This document shows positions 39,605 through 46,980 of a DNA stretch of 64,000 nucleotides, piece by piece. The notes below the pieces were generated by a model. It did not search any database. It was not told the origin of the DNA and saw nothing but the letters and a program-made list of their open reading frames with translations. Source of the stretch: Bifidobacterium anseris (GTDB lineage Bacteria; Actinomycetota; Actinomycetes; Actinomycetales; Bifidobacteriaceae); the NCBI RefSeq assembly GCF_002860345.1, contig NZ_NMYC01000001.1, positions 558,001 to 622,000 on the forward strand. Reading direction: 5' to 3'. Position 1 is the first letter of the stretch. Every line of letters begins with the position of its first letter. The position numbers and the translations under genes are program-made.

Positions 39605-40813
39605 TCAGTTCGCGTGCTCGTTGTTGGCCTTGTACTCCTGCACGTATTGCTCGAACTGGTCATAGTTGGACGTGAACTTCGTCTCGCCGGTCTTCAGGTC
39701 GGTCGTCACGAAGTACAGCCAGTCGCCGTCCTCGGGGTGCATCGCCGCCTGGATCGCGTCGTCGCCGGGGTTGGAGATCGGCGTCGGAGGCAGCCCCTTG
39801 TTCACGCGCGTGTTGAAGGGGTTCGAGCCGTCGTTGAGCTGCTCGTTCGTCAGCTCGGTGCCTTTGATCTTGAATCCGTAGGCGACCGTCGAGTCCATGC
39901 CGAGCGGCATGTCGTCCTTGAGCCTGTTCTCGATGACGCGGCTGACCTTGCCGTAGTACTCCTGCGAGTTGACCTCGGCCTCGACGATCGACGCGATGAT
40001 CAGGATGCGTTCGCGCTGGTCGCCTTCGGGTACGCCGAGCTCGTTGAGCTTCTCGATCCTCGCCTGCACCATCTGCTGCAGGATCGAGGCAGGTGTCGGA
40101 TTCTCGCCGATGTTGTACACGCCGGGTTCGAGCCAGCCCTCGAGCTCGCCCTTCGCACAGGCGGGCAGGATCTGGCCGGTCTTCGTGGCGTCGGACGCGT
40201 AGTCCTCGAATTCCTTGAGCTCGATGCCGGAGGATTCGGCGGCCGTCTTGAGCACGTCGTCGAGGCGTTCGCCCTGACGCACCTCGACGAAGCCCTTCGC
40301 GTTGCCCTCGTCGGAGAGGATCTTCGCGGCGGCCGACGCCTTCATGTGGCGTTTGAGCTCGTAGGTGCCCGGATACAGCGTGTAGGAGTTGCTTGCGACG
40401 ACGGACGTGAACGCGTCGACCGATTTGATGACGTCCGCGCGCTGCAGGCCTTCGGCGATCTCGGCGACGCCCTGTCCGGACTCGACGGTGAAGGCGACGT
40501 CGCCCTCCCCCGGCCCTGGGTAGTCGTCGACGACCGCCGTGTCGGCGAGCGTGCTGCGACGCCACTGCTTGACCTTGCCGACGGCGAAGACGCCGACGCC
40601 GATGCACAGCGCGACGACGATGATCGATGCGATGACGACGATGAACCGCTTGCGGCGCTTGCGCTTGCGGTGCCGGCGCATATCGCGGCGCGAATGCGGC
40701 GGCTTCGGCGGCCGTGGCGTCTCGTCGCCCCCGGCGGCGGGATGGTCGGCTCCGGTGCCGTCATCCCATGCGTCGTCGCTGAAAAAATCGTGCAAATCCT
40801 CAGGCACTCTCAC
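39605..40813 (-). CDS. mltG: endolytic murein transglycosylase MltG
   Basis: 402-residue membrane-bound lytic transglycosylase (YceG family) that cuts nascent glycan strands. A basic cytoplasmic N-terminus (RRDMRRHRKRKRRKR) precedes one transmembrane helix (about residues 50-72), then a LysM-like domain and the catalytic region with IIASIVEAEV near residue 270, carrying the active-site Glu, and GLPPTPISNPGDDAIQAA. The start is GTG at 40813 and overlaps the ruvX stop by 4 bases. Third gene of alaS-ruvX-mltG. Confidence 0.93.
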   Translation of the reverse strand: MRVPEDLHDFFSDDAWDDGTGADHPAAGGDETPRPPKPPHSRRDMRRHRKRKRRKRFIVVIASIIVVALCIGVGVFAVGKVKQWRRSTLADTAVVDDYPGPGEGDVAFTVESGQGVAEIAEGLQRADVIKSVDAFTSVVASNSYTLYPGTYELKRHMKASAAAKILSDEGNAKGFVEVRQGERLDDVLKTAAESSGIELKEFEDYASDATKTGQILPACAKGELEGWLEPGVYNIGENPTPASILQQMVQARIEKLNELGVPEGDQRERILIIASIVEAEVNSQEYYGKVSRVIENRLKDDMPLGMDSTVAYGFKIKGTELTNEQLNDGSNPFNTRVNKGLPPTPISNPGDDAIQAAMHPEDGDWLYFVTTDLKTGETKFTSNYDQFEQYVQEYKANNEHAN

Positions 40814-41286
40814 TCCTCTGAACCGTGCGCGTCGGCGCGACGTCCGTCCAACGCCGTCTGCAGGATCGTCACCGCCGCCTGCTGGTCCACGACGGCGCGG
40901 TGCCGACGGGTGCCCAGCTGCGCGGCGGACAGCAGACGATGCGCGTCGACCGTCGTCAGGCGTTCATCCACGAGCATAATATCAGGCATCCAGTCGATGC
41001 CGGACAGTTCGTCTTCCATTTCGGCCGCGAGCCGCCTGTCGAGCGACTTCGCCCACCGGCGCGCCTTCTTCGCGCTCGCACCCTCGGTGCCGTCCATCTG
41101 CAACGGCAGGCCGACGACGACGCGTTCGACGTGCTCGTCCTCGATGACGTTGAGGACGTCATCGAATGCCTGAAAATAGTCACCGTGCACGGTGACGTTG
41201 CCCGCAGGGTGCGCGAAGGTCAGCTCCGGGTCGGACAGCGCGAGTCCGACCCGGGCATTTCCTAGATCGATGCCTAACCAGACCAT
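40810..41286 (-). CDS. ruvX: RuvX/YqgF-type Holliday junction resolvase
   Basis: 158-residue RNase H-fold protein. Visible features are MVWLGIDLGNARVGLALSD with the first catalytic Asp, GLPLQMDGTEGASAKKAR and MLVDERLTTVDAHRLL with the acidic motif. Family members act in 16S rRNA 5' maturation and may resolve junctions. It lies 11 bases after alaS and is coupled to mltG through a 4-base overlap. Confidence 0.93.
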   Translation of the reverse strand: MVWLGIDLGNARVGLALSDPELTFAHPAGNVTVHGDYFQAFDDVLNVIEDEHVERVVVGLPLQMDGTEGASAKKARRWAKSLDRRLAAEMEDELSGIDWMPDIMLVDERLTTVDAHRLLSAAQLGTRRHRAVVDQQAAVTILQTALDGRRADAHGSEE

Positions 41287-41297
41287 GTGGCGAAGGC

Positions 41298-43991
41298 TCA
41301 GCCCTTGCGCGCGTCCTTGATGAGCGCCGCAACGGCGTCGTCGACCTTCGACGCGTCAGAGCCGCCGCCCTGGGCGAAGTCCGGCTTGCCGCCGCCACCG
41401 CCGCCGAGGATCTTCGATGCGCCGCGCACGAGGTCGCCGGCCTTGATGCCTTCCTTGCGGGCCGCCTCGTTCGTCGCGACGGCGACCATCGGCTTATCGT
41501 CCTCGTTGACGCCGGCGAGCGCCACGACGACCGGGCGGTCGTCGCCCAGACGGTTGCGGATGTCCATGACGGTCTTGCGCAGCACGTCGAAGGAACCGAA
41601 GTGGCCGACGTTCTTCGCCGCCACGACTATCGGCGCATTGGAGCCCTTCGCATCCTCGACGATCTGCGGGACGGACGCGGCGAGCTGTGCCTCGTACATC
41701 GCCGCCAGACGGCGGTCGGAGTCCTTGAGCTTGGCGAGCAGCGTGTTGACGCGTTCGGCGAGCTCGTCGGGGCGCGCGTTGAGCGTGTCGGACAGCTGCG
41801 AGACGAGCGCGTGCTCGCGGGCGTTGAAGTCGTAGGCGCCCTGACCGACGAGCGCGTCGACGCGGCGCACGCCGGAGCCGACGGAGGCTTCGGACATGAT
41901 GTTGACCAGGCCGATCTTGCCGGCGAAGTCGACGTGCGTGCCGCCGCACAGCTCACGGCTCCAGCCGTCGTCGCCGATTGTGACGACGCGCACGACATCG
42001 CCGTACTTCTCGCCGAACAGATGCATCGCGCCGAGCGCGATCGCATCGTCGAACTTCATCTCCTGCGTCGAAACGTGCAGGTTGTCGCGCACGCGGTCGT
42101 TGACGCGCGCCTCGACAGCGCTCATCAGCTCCTTTGTCGGCGCCTTCGGCCACTGGAAGTCGAAGCGCAGACGGTTCGGGGCGTCCTCGGAACCGCGCTG
42201 CGTCGCCTGCGGGCCAAGCTCCTCGCGCAGCGCCTTGTGCACGATGTGCGTCGCGGTGTGCGAACGGGCGATCGCGCCACGGCGTTCAATGTCGATCTCG
42301 GCGGTCACTTCGGCGCCGACAACAAGCGTGCCCTCGACAAGGCGGCACTGGTGCACAATGAGGTCCTTGATCGGCTTCTGCACGTCGTCGACCTCGAGCA
42401 CGGCGCCGTCGTCGGAGACGATGTCGCCCTGGTCGGCGAGCTGTCCGCCGGCCTCGGCGTAGAACGGCGTGCGGTCGAGGATGACCTCGACGGTCGCCGG
42501 CGCGGAGACGGCCGGCACGGCGCCGACGCCCTCCATCATGATGCCGAGGACACGGCTGCGCGATGTCATGTCGGTGTAGCCGAGGAACTCGATCGGCGCC
42601 TCGAGCTTGTTCTTGAAGTCGTCGTATTCGCTCAGGTCCACGTTGTGGCGCTTCTTGAGCGCGTCCTGACGGGCGCGGGACTTCTGCTCGTTCATGAGCT
42701 CGCGGAACTTCTCCTCGTCCACCTTGACGCCCTGCTCGGCCGCCATCTCGAGTGTGAGTTCGATCGGGAAGCCGTAGGTGTCGTGCAGCGTGAACGCGGC
42801 GTCGCCGGAGACAACCGGCTGCGCGTCGTCCTTGCCGGCCTGCGCCTTCGCCTTGTTCACGGCCATGTCGAAGATCTCGATGCCGTTCGTCAGCGTGCGG
42901 CGGAACGCGTCCTCCTCGCCGTAGGCGGCCTCGGAGACGTCGTGGAAGGTGTTCGCGAGCTCCGGATAGTTCGGCTCCATCGCGGCCTCGGAGACCGGCA
43001 GCAGCTCGGGCATGACCGGCGTCGTGACACCGAGCACGCGCATCGCCTCGATCGTGCGGCGCAGCAGGCGGCGCAGCACGTAGCCGCGGCCGGCGTTGCT
43101 CGGACGCACGCCGTCGCTCATGATCATCAGGGCGGAGCGCACATGGTCGGCGACGACGCGCATCTTGACGTCAGCGTCCTTGTCCTCGCCGTACTTGATG
43201 CCCGAAAGCTTCTCGGCGGCCTCGATGACCGGGAAGACCTCGTCGGTCTCGTAGATGTTCTGCTTGCCCTGCAGCAGGTAGGCGAGACGTTCGAGGCCGG
43301 CGCCGGTGTCGATGTTCTTGTGCTTGAGCTCGCCGGCGATGTGCAGTTCGGTCTTCGACTTGACGTTGTCGACCATGTAGTTCTCGAAGACGAGGTCCCA
43401 GATCTCGATGTAGCGGTTCTCGTCGGCGATCGGGCCGCCCTCCTTGCCGTATTCGGGGCCGCGGTCTACGTAGATCTCGGAGCACGGGCCGCCGGGGCCG
43501 GGGCCGCCGGTCGTCCAGAAGTTGTCCTCCATGCCCAGGATCTGGATGTGCTCAGGGTCGACGCCCTCGTTCTTCCAGATCGCGCGCGCCTCGTCGTCGT
43601 CGGTGAAGGTGGTGAACCACAGCTTCTCGACGTCGAATCCGTAGCCGCCCTGCTCGACCGGGGTCGTCAGCAGCTCGTAGGCGTAGTGAATCGCCTCCTC
43701 CTTGAAGTAGTCGCCGAAGGAGAAGTTACCGAGCATCTGGAAGAAGGTGCCGTGGCGCGTCGTCTTGCCGACCTCGTCGATGTCGAGCGTGCGCACGCAC
43801 TTCTGGTTGCTGGCCATGCGGTGGCTCGGCGGCGTCTGCTCGCCCATCAGGTACGGGATGAACGGCACCATGCCGGCGATCGTGAAGAGCGTCGTCGGGT
43901 TCGGCGAGATGAGCGAGGCGGATGGCACGATGAGGTGGTCCTGCTTCTTGAAGTAGTTGAGATATCGCTGGGCGATCTCCGCGGTGCGCAT
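41298..43991 (-). CDS. alaS: alanine-tRNA ligase
   Basis: 897-residue class II synthetase that charges tRNA-Ala. The N-terminal catalytic core starts [20 protein letters not shown] and includes [17 protein letters not shown]; the editing domain has [13 protein letters not shown] and the [10 protein letters not shown] zinc-site motif; a C-terminal DHHA1 domain ends with [20 protein letters not shown] 43991 follows AAGGAG by 9 bases. It heads the alaS-ruvX-mltG run, with two small membrane-associated genes immediately upstream. Confidence 0.97.
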   Translation of the reverse strand: MRTAEIAQRYLNYFKKQDHLIVPSASLISPNPTTLFTIAGMVPFIPYLMGEQTPPSHRMASNQKCVRTLDIDEVGKTTRHGTFFQMLGNFSFGDYFKEEAIHYAYELLTTPVEQGGYGFDVEKLWFTTFTDDDEARAIWKNEGVDPEHIQILGMEDNFWTTGGPGPGGPCSEIYVDRGPEYGKEGGPIADENRYIEIWDLVFENYMVDNVKSKTELHIAGELKHKNIDTGAGLERLAYLLQGKQNIYETDEVFPVIEAAEKLSGIKYGEDKDADVKMRVVADHVRSALMIMSDGVRPSNAGRGYVLRRLLRRTIEAMRVLGVTTPVMPELLPVSEAAMEPNYPELANTFHDVSEAAYGEEDAFRRTLTNGIEIFDMAVNKAKAQAGKDDAQPVVSGDAAFTLHDTYGFPIELTLEMAAEQGVKVDEEKFRELMNEQKSRARQDALKKRHNVDLSEYDDFKNKLEAPIEFLGYTDMTSRSRVLGIMMEGVGAVPAVSAPATVEVILDRTPFYAEAGGQLADQGDIVSDDGAVLEVDDVQKPIKDLIVHQCRLVEGTLVVGAEVTAEIDIERRGAIARSHTATHIVHKALREELGPQATQRGSEDAPNRLRFDFQWPKAPTKELMSAVEARVNDRVRDNLHVSTQEMKFDDAIALGAMHLFGEKYGDVVRVVTIGDDGWSRELCGGTHVDFAGKIGLVNIMSEASVGSGVRRVDALVGQGAYDFNAREHALVSQLSDTLNARPDELAERVNTLLAKLKDSDRRLAAMYEAQLAASVPQIVEDAKGSNAPIVVAAKNVGHFGSFDVLRKTVMDIRNRLGDDRPVVVALAGVNEDDKPMVAVATNEAARKEGIKAGDLVRGASKILGGGGGGKPDFAQGGGSDASKVDDAVAALIKDARKG

Positions 43992-44192
43992 TGCTTGCGG
44001 CTCCTTACGTACTTGGATGTCCATGGATGGATGAAAGCGATGGATGATATGAAAAACTTGAAAGACTACAGACTACAACGAACGGCCGGCATCGGCAATG
44101 CCAACGCCAACGCGAGCGATGGGCCGCGCACGTGCGCATGTCCGTGTGCAAAACCCATGCGGGTGTCGTATGCAGCGTGCGGCCGGGCGTCC

Positions 44193-44429
44193 CTACGAAA
44201 GGCGGTCCATGTAGCGGCTGTTGAGCTCCGCCTCGCGGGCGCGGCGCACGTCGGTGAACTCGGTGATGAGTCCCTGCAGCGTGCGCATGCCGACGTGTTC
44301 CTGATCAGGTCCGAGCAGGAACTGACGCGCCTTGTCGGGGGTGTTGGCCTTCACGTAGGCGTTGGCCTTGCTGACGGCGATGACGCCGGCGATCATGCCG
44401 AGCGCGATCCACAGTAGACGTTTGCGCAT
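44193..44429 (-). CDS. small conserved membrane protein upstream of alaS
   Basis: 78-residue protein with one N-terminal transmembrane helix (LLWIALGMIAGVIAVSKANAY) and a charged tail (TEFTDVRRAREAELNSRYMDRL). Small proteins of this sort are found between a DUF948 gene and alaS in many actinobacteria, which supports its reality. It starts 3 bases after the DUF948 gene. Function is unknown. Confidence 0.75.
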   Translation of the reverse strand: MRKRLLWIALGMIAGVIAVSKANAYVKANTPDKARQFLLGPDQEHVGMRTLQGLITEFTDVRRAREAELNSRYMDRLS

Positions 44430-44432
44430 GGG

Positions 44433-44837
44433 TCACTCCCCTTTGGTTGCGGTGGCGGTCTTGGCGTCCTGCGCCGGCTGCTGGCCCTTGTTCATGAACG
44501 AGCGCGCCGTGGTCCTCAACGCGTAGAAGGTCGAGGCGAGCTTGATGATCGGCTTGCCGAGGAAGGATCCGTACAGGTTCGTCAGCGCGCCGATGTTGTT
44601 GGCGGTGCTCGAGGCGGCCGACGAGATCTCGTTGACGTCGGCGAGCGACTTGTTGACCTGCTGCACCGTCGTCACGCCCTCGTCGAGCGCGGGCAGCGCG
44701 TGGTCGCCGGTCTCCTTGACGGTGTCGGCGAGCTGGTCGAACAGCTTGCCGAGGCGGATCAGCGGATAGATCAGGAATCCGGCAAGCACAGCGAAGGCTA
44801 TCGCCGCGATCAGACCAGCAATTTCTCCAGCACCCAT
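44433..44837 (-). CDS. DUF948 membrane protein
   Basis: 134-residue protein with an N-terminal transmembrane helix (GLIAAIAFAVLAGFLIYPLIRLG) followed by an amphipathic, probably coiled-coil region (residues 30-95) typical of DUF948. ATG 44837 is preferred over the GTG 12 bases earlier because GAGGTG lies at a suitable distance from it. It is probably cotranscribed with the 78-residue gene and alaS. Function is unknown. Confidence 0.8.
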   Translation of the reverse strand: MGAGEIAGLIAAIAFAVLAGFLIYPLIRLGKLFDQLADTVKETGDHALPALDEGVTTVQQVNKSLADVNEISSAASSTANNIGALTNLYGSFLGKPIIKLASTFYALRTTARSFMNKGQQPAQDAKTATATKGE

Positions 44838-44928
44838 GTTCTCGTGCACCTCTTTCCTGTTACGACGTGCATGTCACGACGCGTTGTTCCTACCCGCATC
44901 AGGGTACCCAATCGCCCAGACGGGGTGA

Positions 44929-45606
44929 TCAGCGCCGGTTGTAGGAGATGACGGCGAGCGCCGAGGCGAAGTCGGCGTCCGTGTCCAGATCGAATTCGCT
45001 GACCGATCCGTTCGCCGGCCGCTCGCTCAGGTCATAGCCCTCCGGCGCGAAGCGCTGCATGAGGCTCAGCAGCGTGTTGCCATGGGAGATCTGCAGGATG
45101 TGGTCGCCGTCTTCAAGGTGCGGGTTCGCGGCGATGAGCGCGTAGCCGCCGGCGATGCGCCGCCAGTATTCGTCGTCCGATTCGGCGTCGTGGAAGGGGT
45201 CGGCCTCCTTGAGGAAGTCGCGGGTCGCGGCGACGCCGTAGCGTTCGACGATCGCGTTGTAGGTGGGCGCCCCGTGCGGACCGCCGGCGGCGAGCCACGC
45301 CATGTCCATGTCCTGTCCCTCGTAGTAGCCGTAGCATTGTTCGCGGAAATGCATGTCGCTGATCAGCGTCGGACGCGTGTGCCCGTGGGCCGTGTTGACA
45401 TCGAGGATGCGTTCGGCGGTGACCTGCGCGCGAGTCGTATCCGAGCAGTAGGCGGCGGCGAAGTCGACGTCGGCGAGCAGCTGACCGGCATGCGTCGCGT
45501 CGTCGAGCCCCGCGTCGGTCAGCGGCGAGTTCGACCATCCCTGCAGGCGGTTGTATCGGTTGAAGAGGGTCTGTCCGTGGCGGACGAGATGCAGATGAAG
45601 GATCAT
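44929..45606 (-). CDS. histidine phosphatase (phosphoglycerate mutase-like)
   Basis: 225-residue member of the histidine phosphatase superfamily with the LVRHGQTLFN signature (catalytic His10), the NRLQGWSNSPLTDAG segment, CSDTTRAQVTAE near residue 57 and a second His in ILQISHGNTL near residue 180. It may be a broad-specificity phosphatase; a glycolytic role is not implied. Single gene, divergent from the holin-4-like membrane protein. Confidence 0.85.
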   Translation of the reverse strand: MILHLHLVRHGQTLFNRYNRLQGWSNSPLTDAGLDDATHAGQLLADVDFAAAYCSDTTRAQVTAERILDVNTAHGHTRPTLISDMHFREQCYGYYEGQDMDMAWLAAGGPHGAPTYNAIVERYGVAATRDFLKEADPFHDAESDDEYWRRIAGGYALIAANPHLEDGDHILQISHGNTLLSLMQRFAPEGYDLSERPANGSVSEFDLDTDADFASALAVISYNRR

Positions 45607-45644
45607 GGTTACCGATTATCGCACTTGGCTGCCATAATCGGCTC

Positions 45645-46010
45645 ATGCGTGATTTTCTTATTCGCTGGGCGATCCTGACGATCGCCGCGGGCGTCATGGT
45701 CGTGCTGCTGCCCGGCATGCACGTCGTCGGACATCCCCCGATCCTCGGCGTCGCCGCGTTCTCGTTGTTCATGGCACTGCTCAACGCATCGATCAAGCCG
45801 GTCGTGCAGATGCTTGCACTGCCGTTCTCGATCCTGACCTTCGGGCTGCTCGCCCTCGTCATCAACTGGCTGTTCATGGAGCTCGCCTCGTGGCTCGCGA
45901 TCAGCCTGTTCGACGTCGGCGTGACGATCGACGGCTTCCTGTGGGCGGTGCTCGGCTCGCTGATCATGTCGATCGTCAGCGGCATCGTCAGCGCCGCGTT
46001 CTCCTCCTGA
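45645..46010 (+). CDS. holin-4 superfamily membrane protein (not phage)
   Basis: 121-residue protein with four hydrophobic helices, matching the Phage_holin_4_2 family (MRDFLIRWAILTIAAGVMVVLLPGM, NASIKPVVQMLALPFSILTFGLLALVINW). Such proteins are widespread in bacterial chromosomes, and no other phage gene is near. Function is unknown. Confidence 0.8.
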   Translation: MRDFLIRWAILTIAAGVMVVLLPGMHVVGHPPILGVAAFSLFMALLNASIKPVVQMLALPFSILTFGLLALVINWLFMELASWLAISLFDVGVTIDGFLWAVLGSLIMSIVSGIVSAAFSS

Positions 46011-46039
46011 CGCCGTCCACTCCCCTGTTGCGACAACAC

Positions 46040-46073
46040 GCAAGGCCCCGCGATCTGCATCGCGGGGCCTTGC
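46040..46073. terminator. bidirectional terminator between convergent genes
   Basis: A perfect 15-base stem (GCAAGGCCCCGCGAT) with a CTGC loop between the holin-like gene and rpsD. There is no long T-run. Confidence 0.7.
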
Positions 46074-46119
46074 GCTGTATGTCCTTATACTGTATCGATT
46101 TACAGTACGTGAATCCAGA

Positions 46120-46746
46120 TCAGCGGGCGTAGAATTCGACCACGTACTGGATGTTGACCTGCACCGGGATCTCCTCCGCCTCGGGCTTGCGGGTCAGCGT
46201 CGCCTTGAGCTGGGCGAGGTTGACGTCCAGATAGCCGGGGACCGGCGGCAGCACGTCGCGGTGCGTGCCTTCGGCGGCGATCTGGAACGGGACCATCGTC
46301 TGGCTCTTCGGCTTGACCTGGATGGTCTGGCCCGGCTTGACGCGGTAGGACGGGCGGTCGACGATGTTGCCGTCGACGAGGATGTGGCGGTGCACCACGA
46401 ACTGGCGGGCCTGCGCGGTCGTACGGGCGATGCCGGCACGCAGCACGAGGGCGTCGAGACGGGTCTCGAGATCGGTCAGCATCGCGTTGCCGGTCTGGCC
46501 CGCGGTGTGCGTGCCCTTCTCGTAGGCGGCGCGCAGCTGCTTCTCGGAGATGCCGTACTGGGCGCGCAGACGCTGCTTCTCGCGCAGACGGACCGCGTAA
46601 TCGGATTCGGCGCGGCGACGGGTGCGGCCATGCTCACCAGGGGCATACGGACGCTTTTCGAAGATGCGCTGAGCCTTCGGGGTCAGTGCGATGCCGAGGG
46701 CGCGCGAGAGGCGCACCTGACGGCGGGAACGCTGAACGTTCGTCAT
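46120..46746 (-). CDS. rpsD: 30S ribosomal protein S4
   Basis: 208-residue primary 16S rRNA-binding protein, also a translational regulator in some bacteria. It begins MTNVQRSRRQVRLSRALGIAL and has KRPYAPGEHGRTRRR, an S4 RNA-binding domain (LETRLDALVLRAGIARTTAQARQFV, HRHILVDGNIVDRPSYRVKPG). It lacks the four cysteines of zinc-type S4 proteins. ATG 46746 is chosen; upstream in-frame sequence has no similarity. It is monocistronic here, as is common in bifidobacteria. Confidence 0.97.
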   Translation of the reverse strand: MTNVQRSRRQVRLSRALGIALTPKAQRIFEKRPYAPGEHGRTRRRAESDYAVRLREKQRLRAQYGISEKQLRAAYEKGTHTAGQTGNAMLTDLETRLDALVLRAGIARTTAQARQFVVHRHILVDGNIVDRPSYRVKPGQTIQVKPKSQTMVPFQIAAEGTHRDVLPPVPGYLDVNLAQLKATLTRKPEAEEIPVQVNIQYVVEFYAR

Positions 46747-46790
46747 TGGTTTGTATCCTTCTTTGTTCTGTCGTTGTCTGAACGGAACAC

Positions 46791-46937
46791 GGCGTGGGTC
46801 CCACGCCATGCGAGCCAGCCTCTCCAGCGCTTCGCCGTGCAAGCACGAACGATCCCGTGCGGGACCGCCGATCCGCTGATGGGCCAAGGCTCCAGACGAT
46901 GCCATCCCACTCGAGACGGCACCAATCGACGATTGTA
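46791..46937 (-). promoter_or_regulatory. rpsD leader with hairpins and a candidate -10 box
   Basis: TACAAT on the minus strand (complement of 46932-46937) lies about 185 bases upstream of rpsD. The leader between holds a compact GGCGTGGG/CCCACGCC hairpin (about 46791-46807) and a TCCCG/CGGGA hairpin. A long structured leader would fit autogenous control by S4, but no known leader motif is recognised. Confidence 0.35.
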
Positions 46938-46980
46938 CACCTCAGCCATGGACGAACGACGCGCGCCGCCCCGCCGCGCC

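Noticed and set aside
43992-44192. A T-box leader before alaS
   Set aside because: No T-box sequence or specifier-type structure was seen, and T-boxes are rare in this group apart from ileS.
45645-46010. Holin annotation as a sign of a prophage
   Set aside because: The holin-4 family is a common chromosomal membrane protein, and no other phage gene is nearby.
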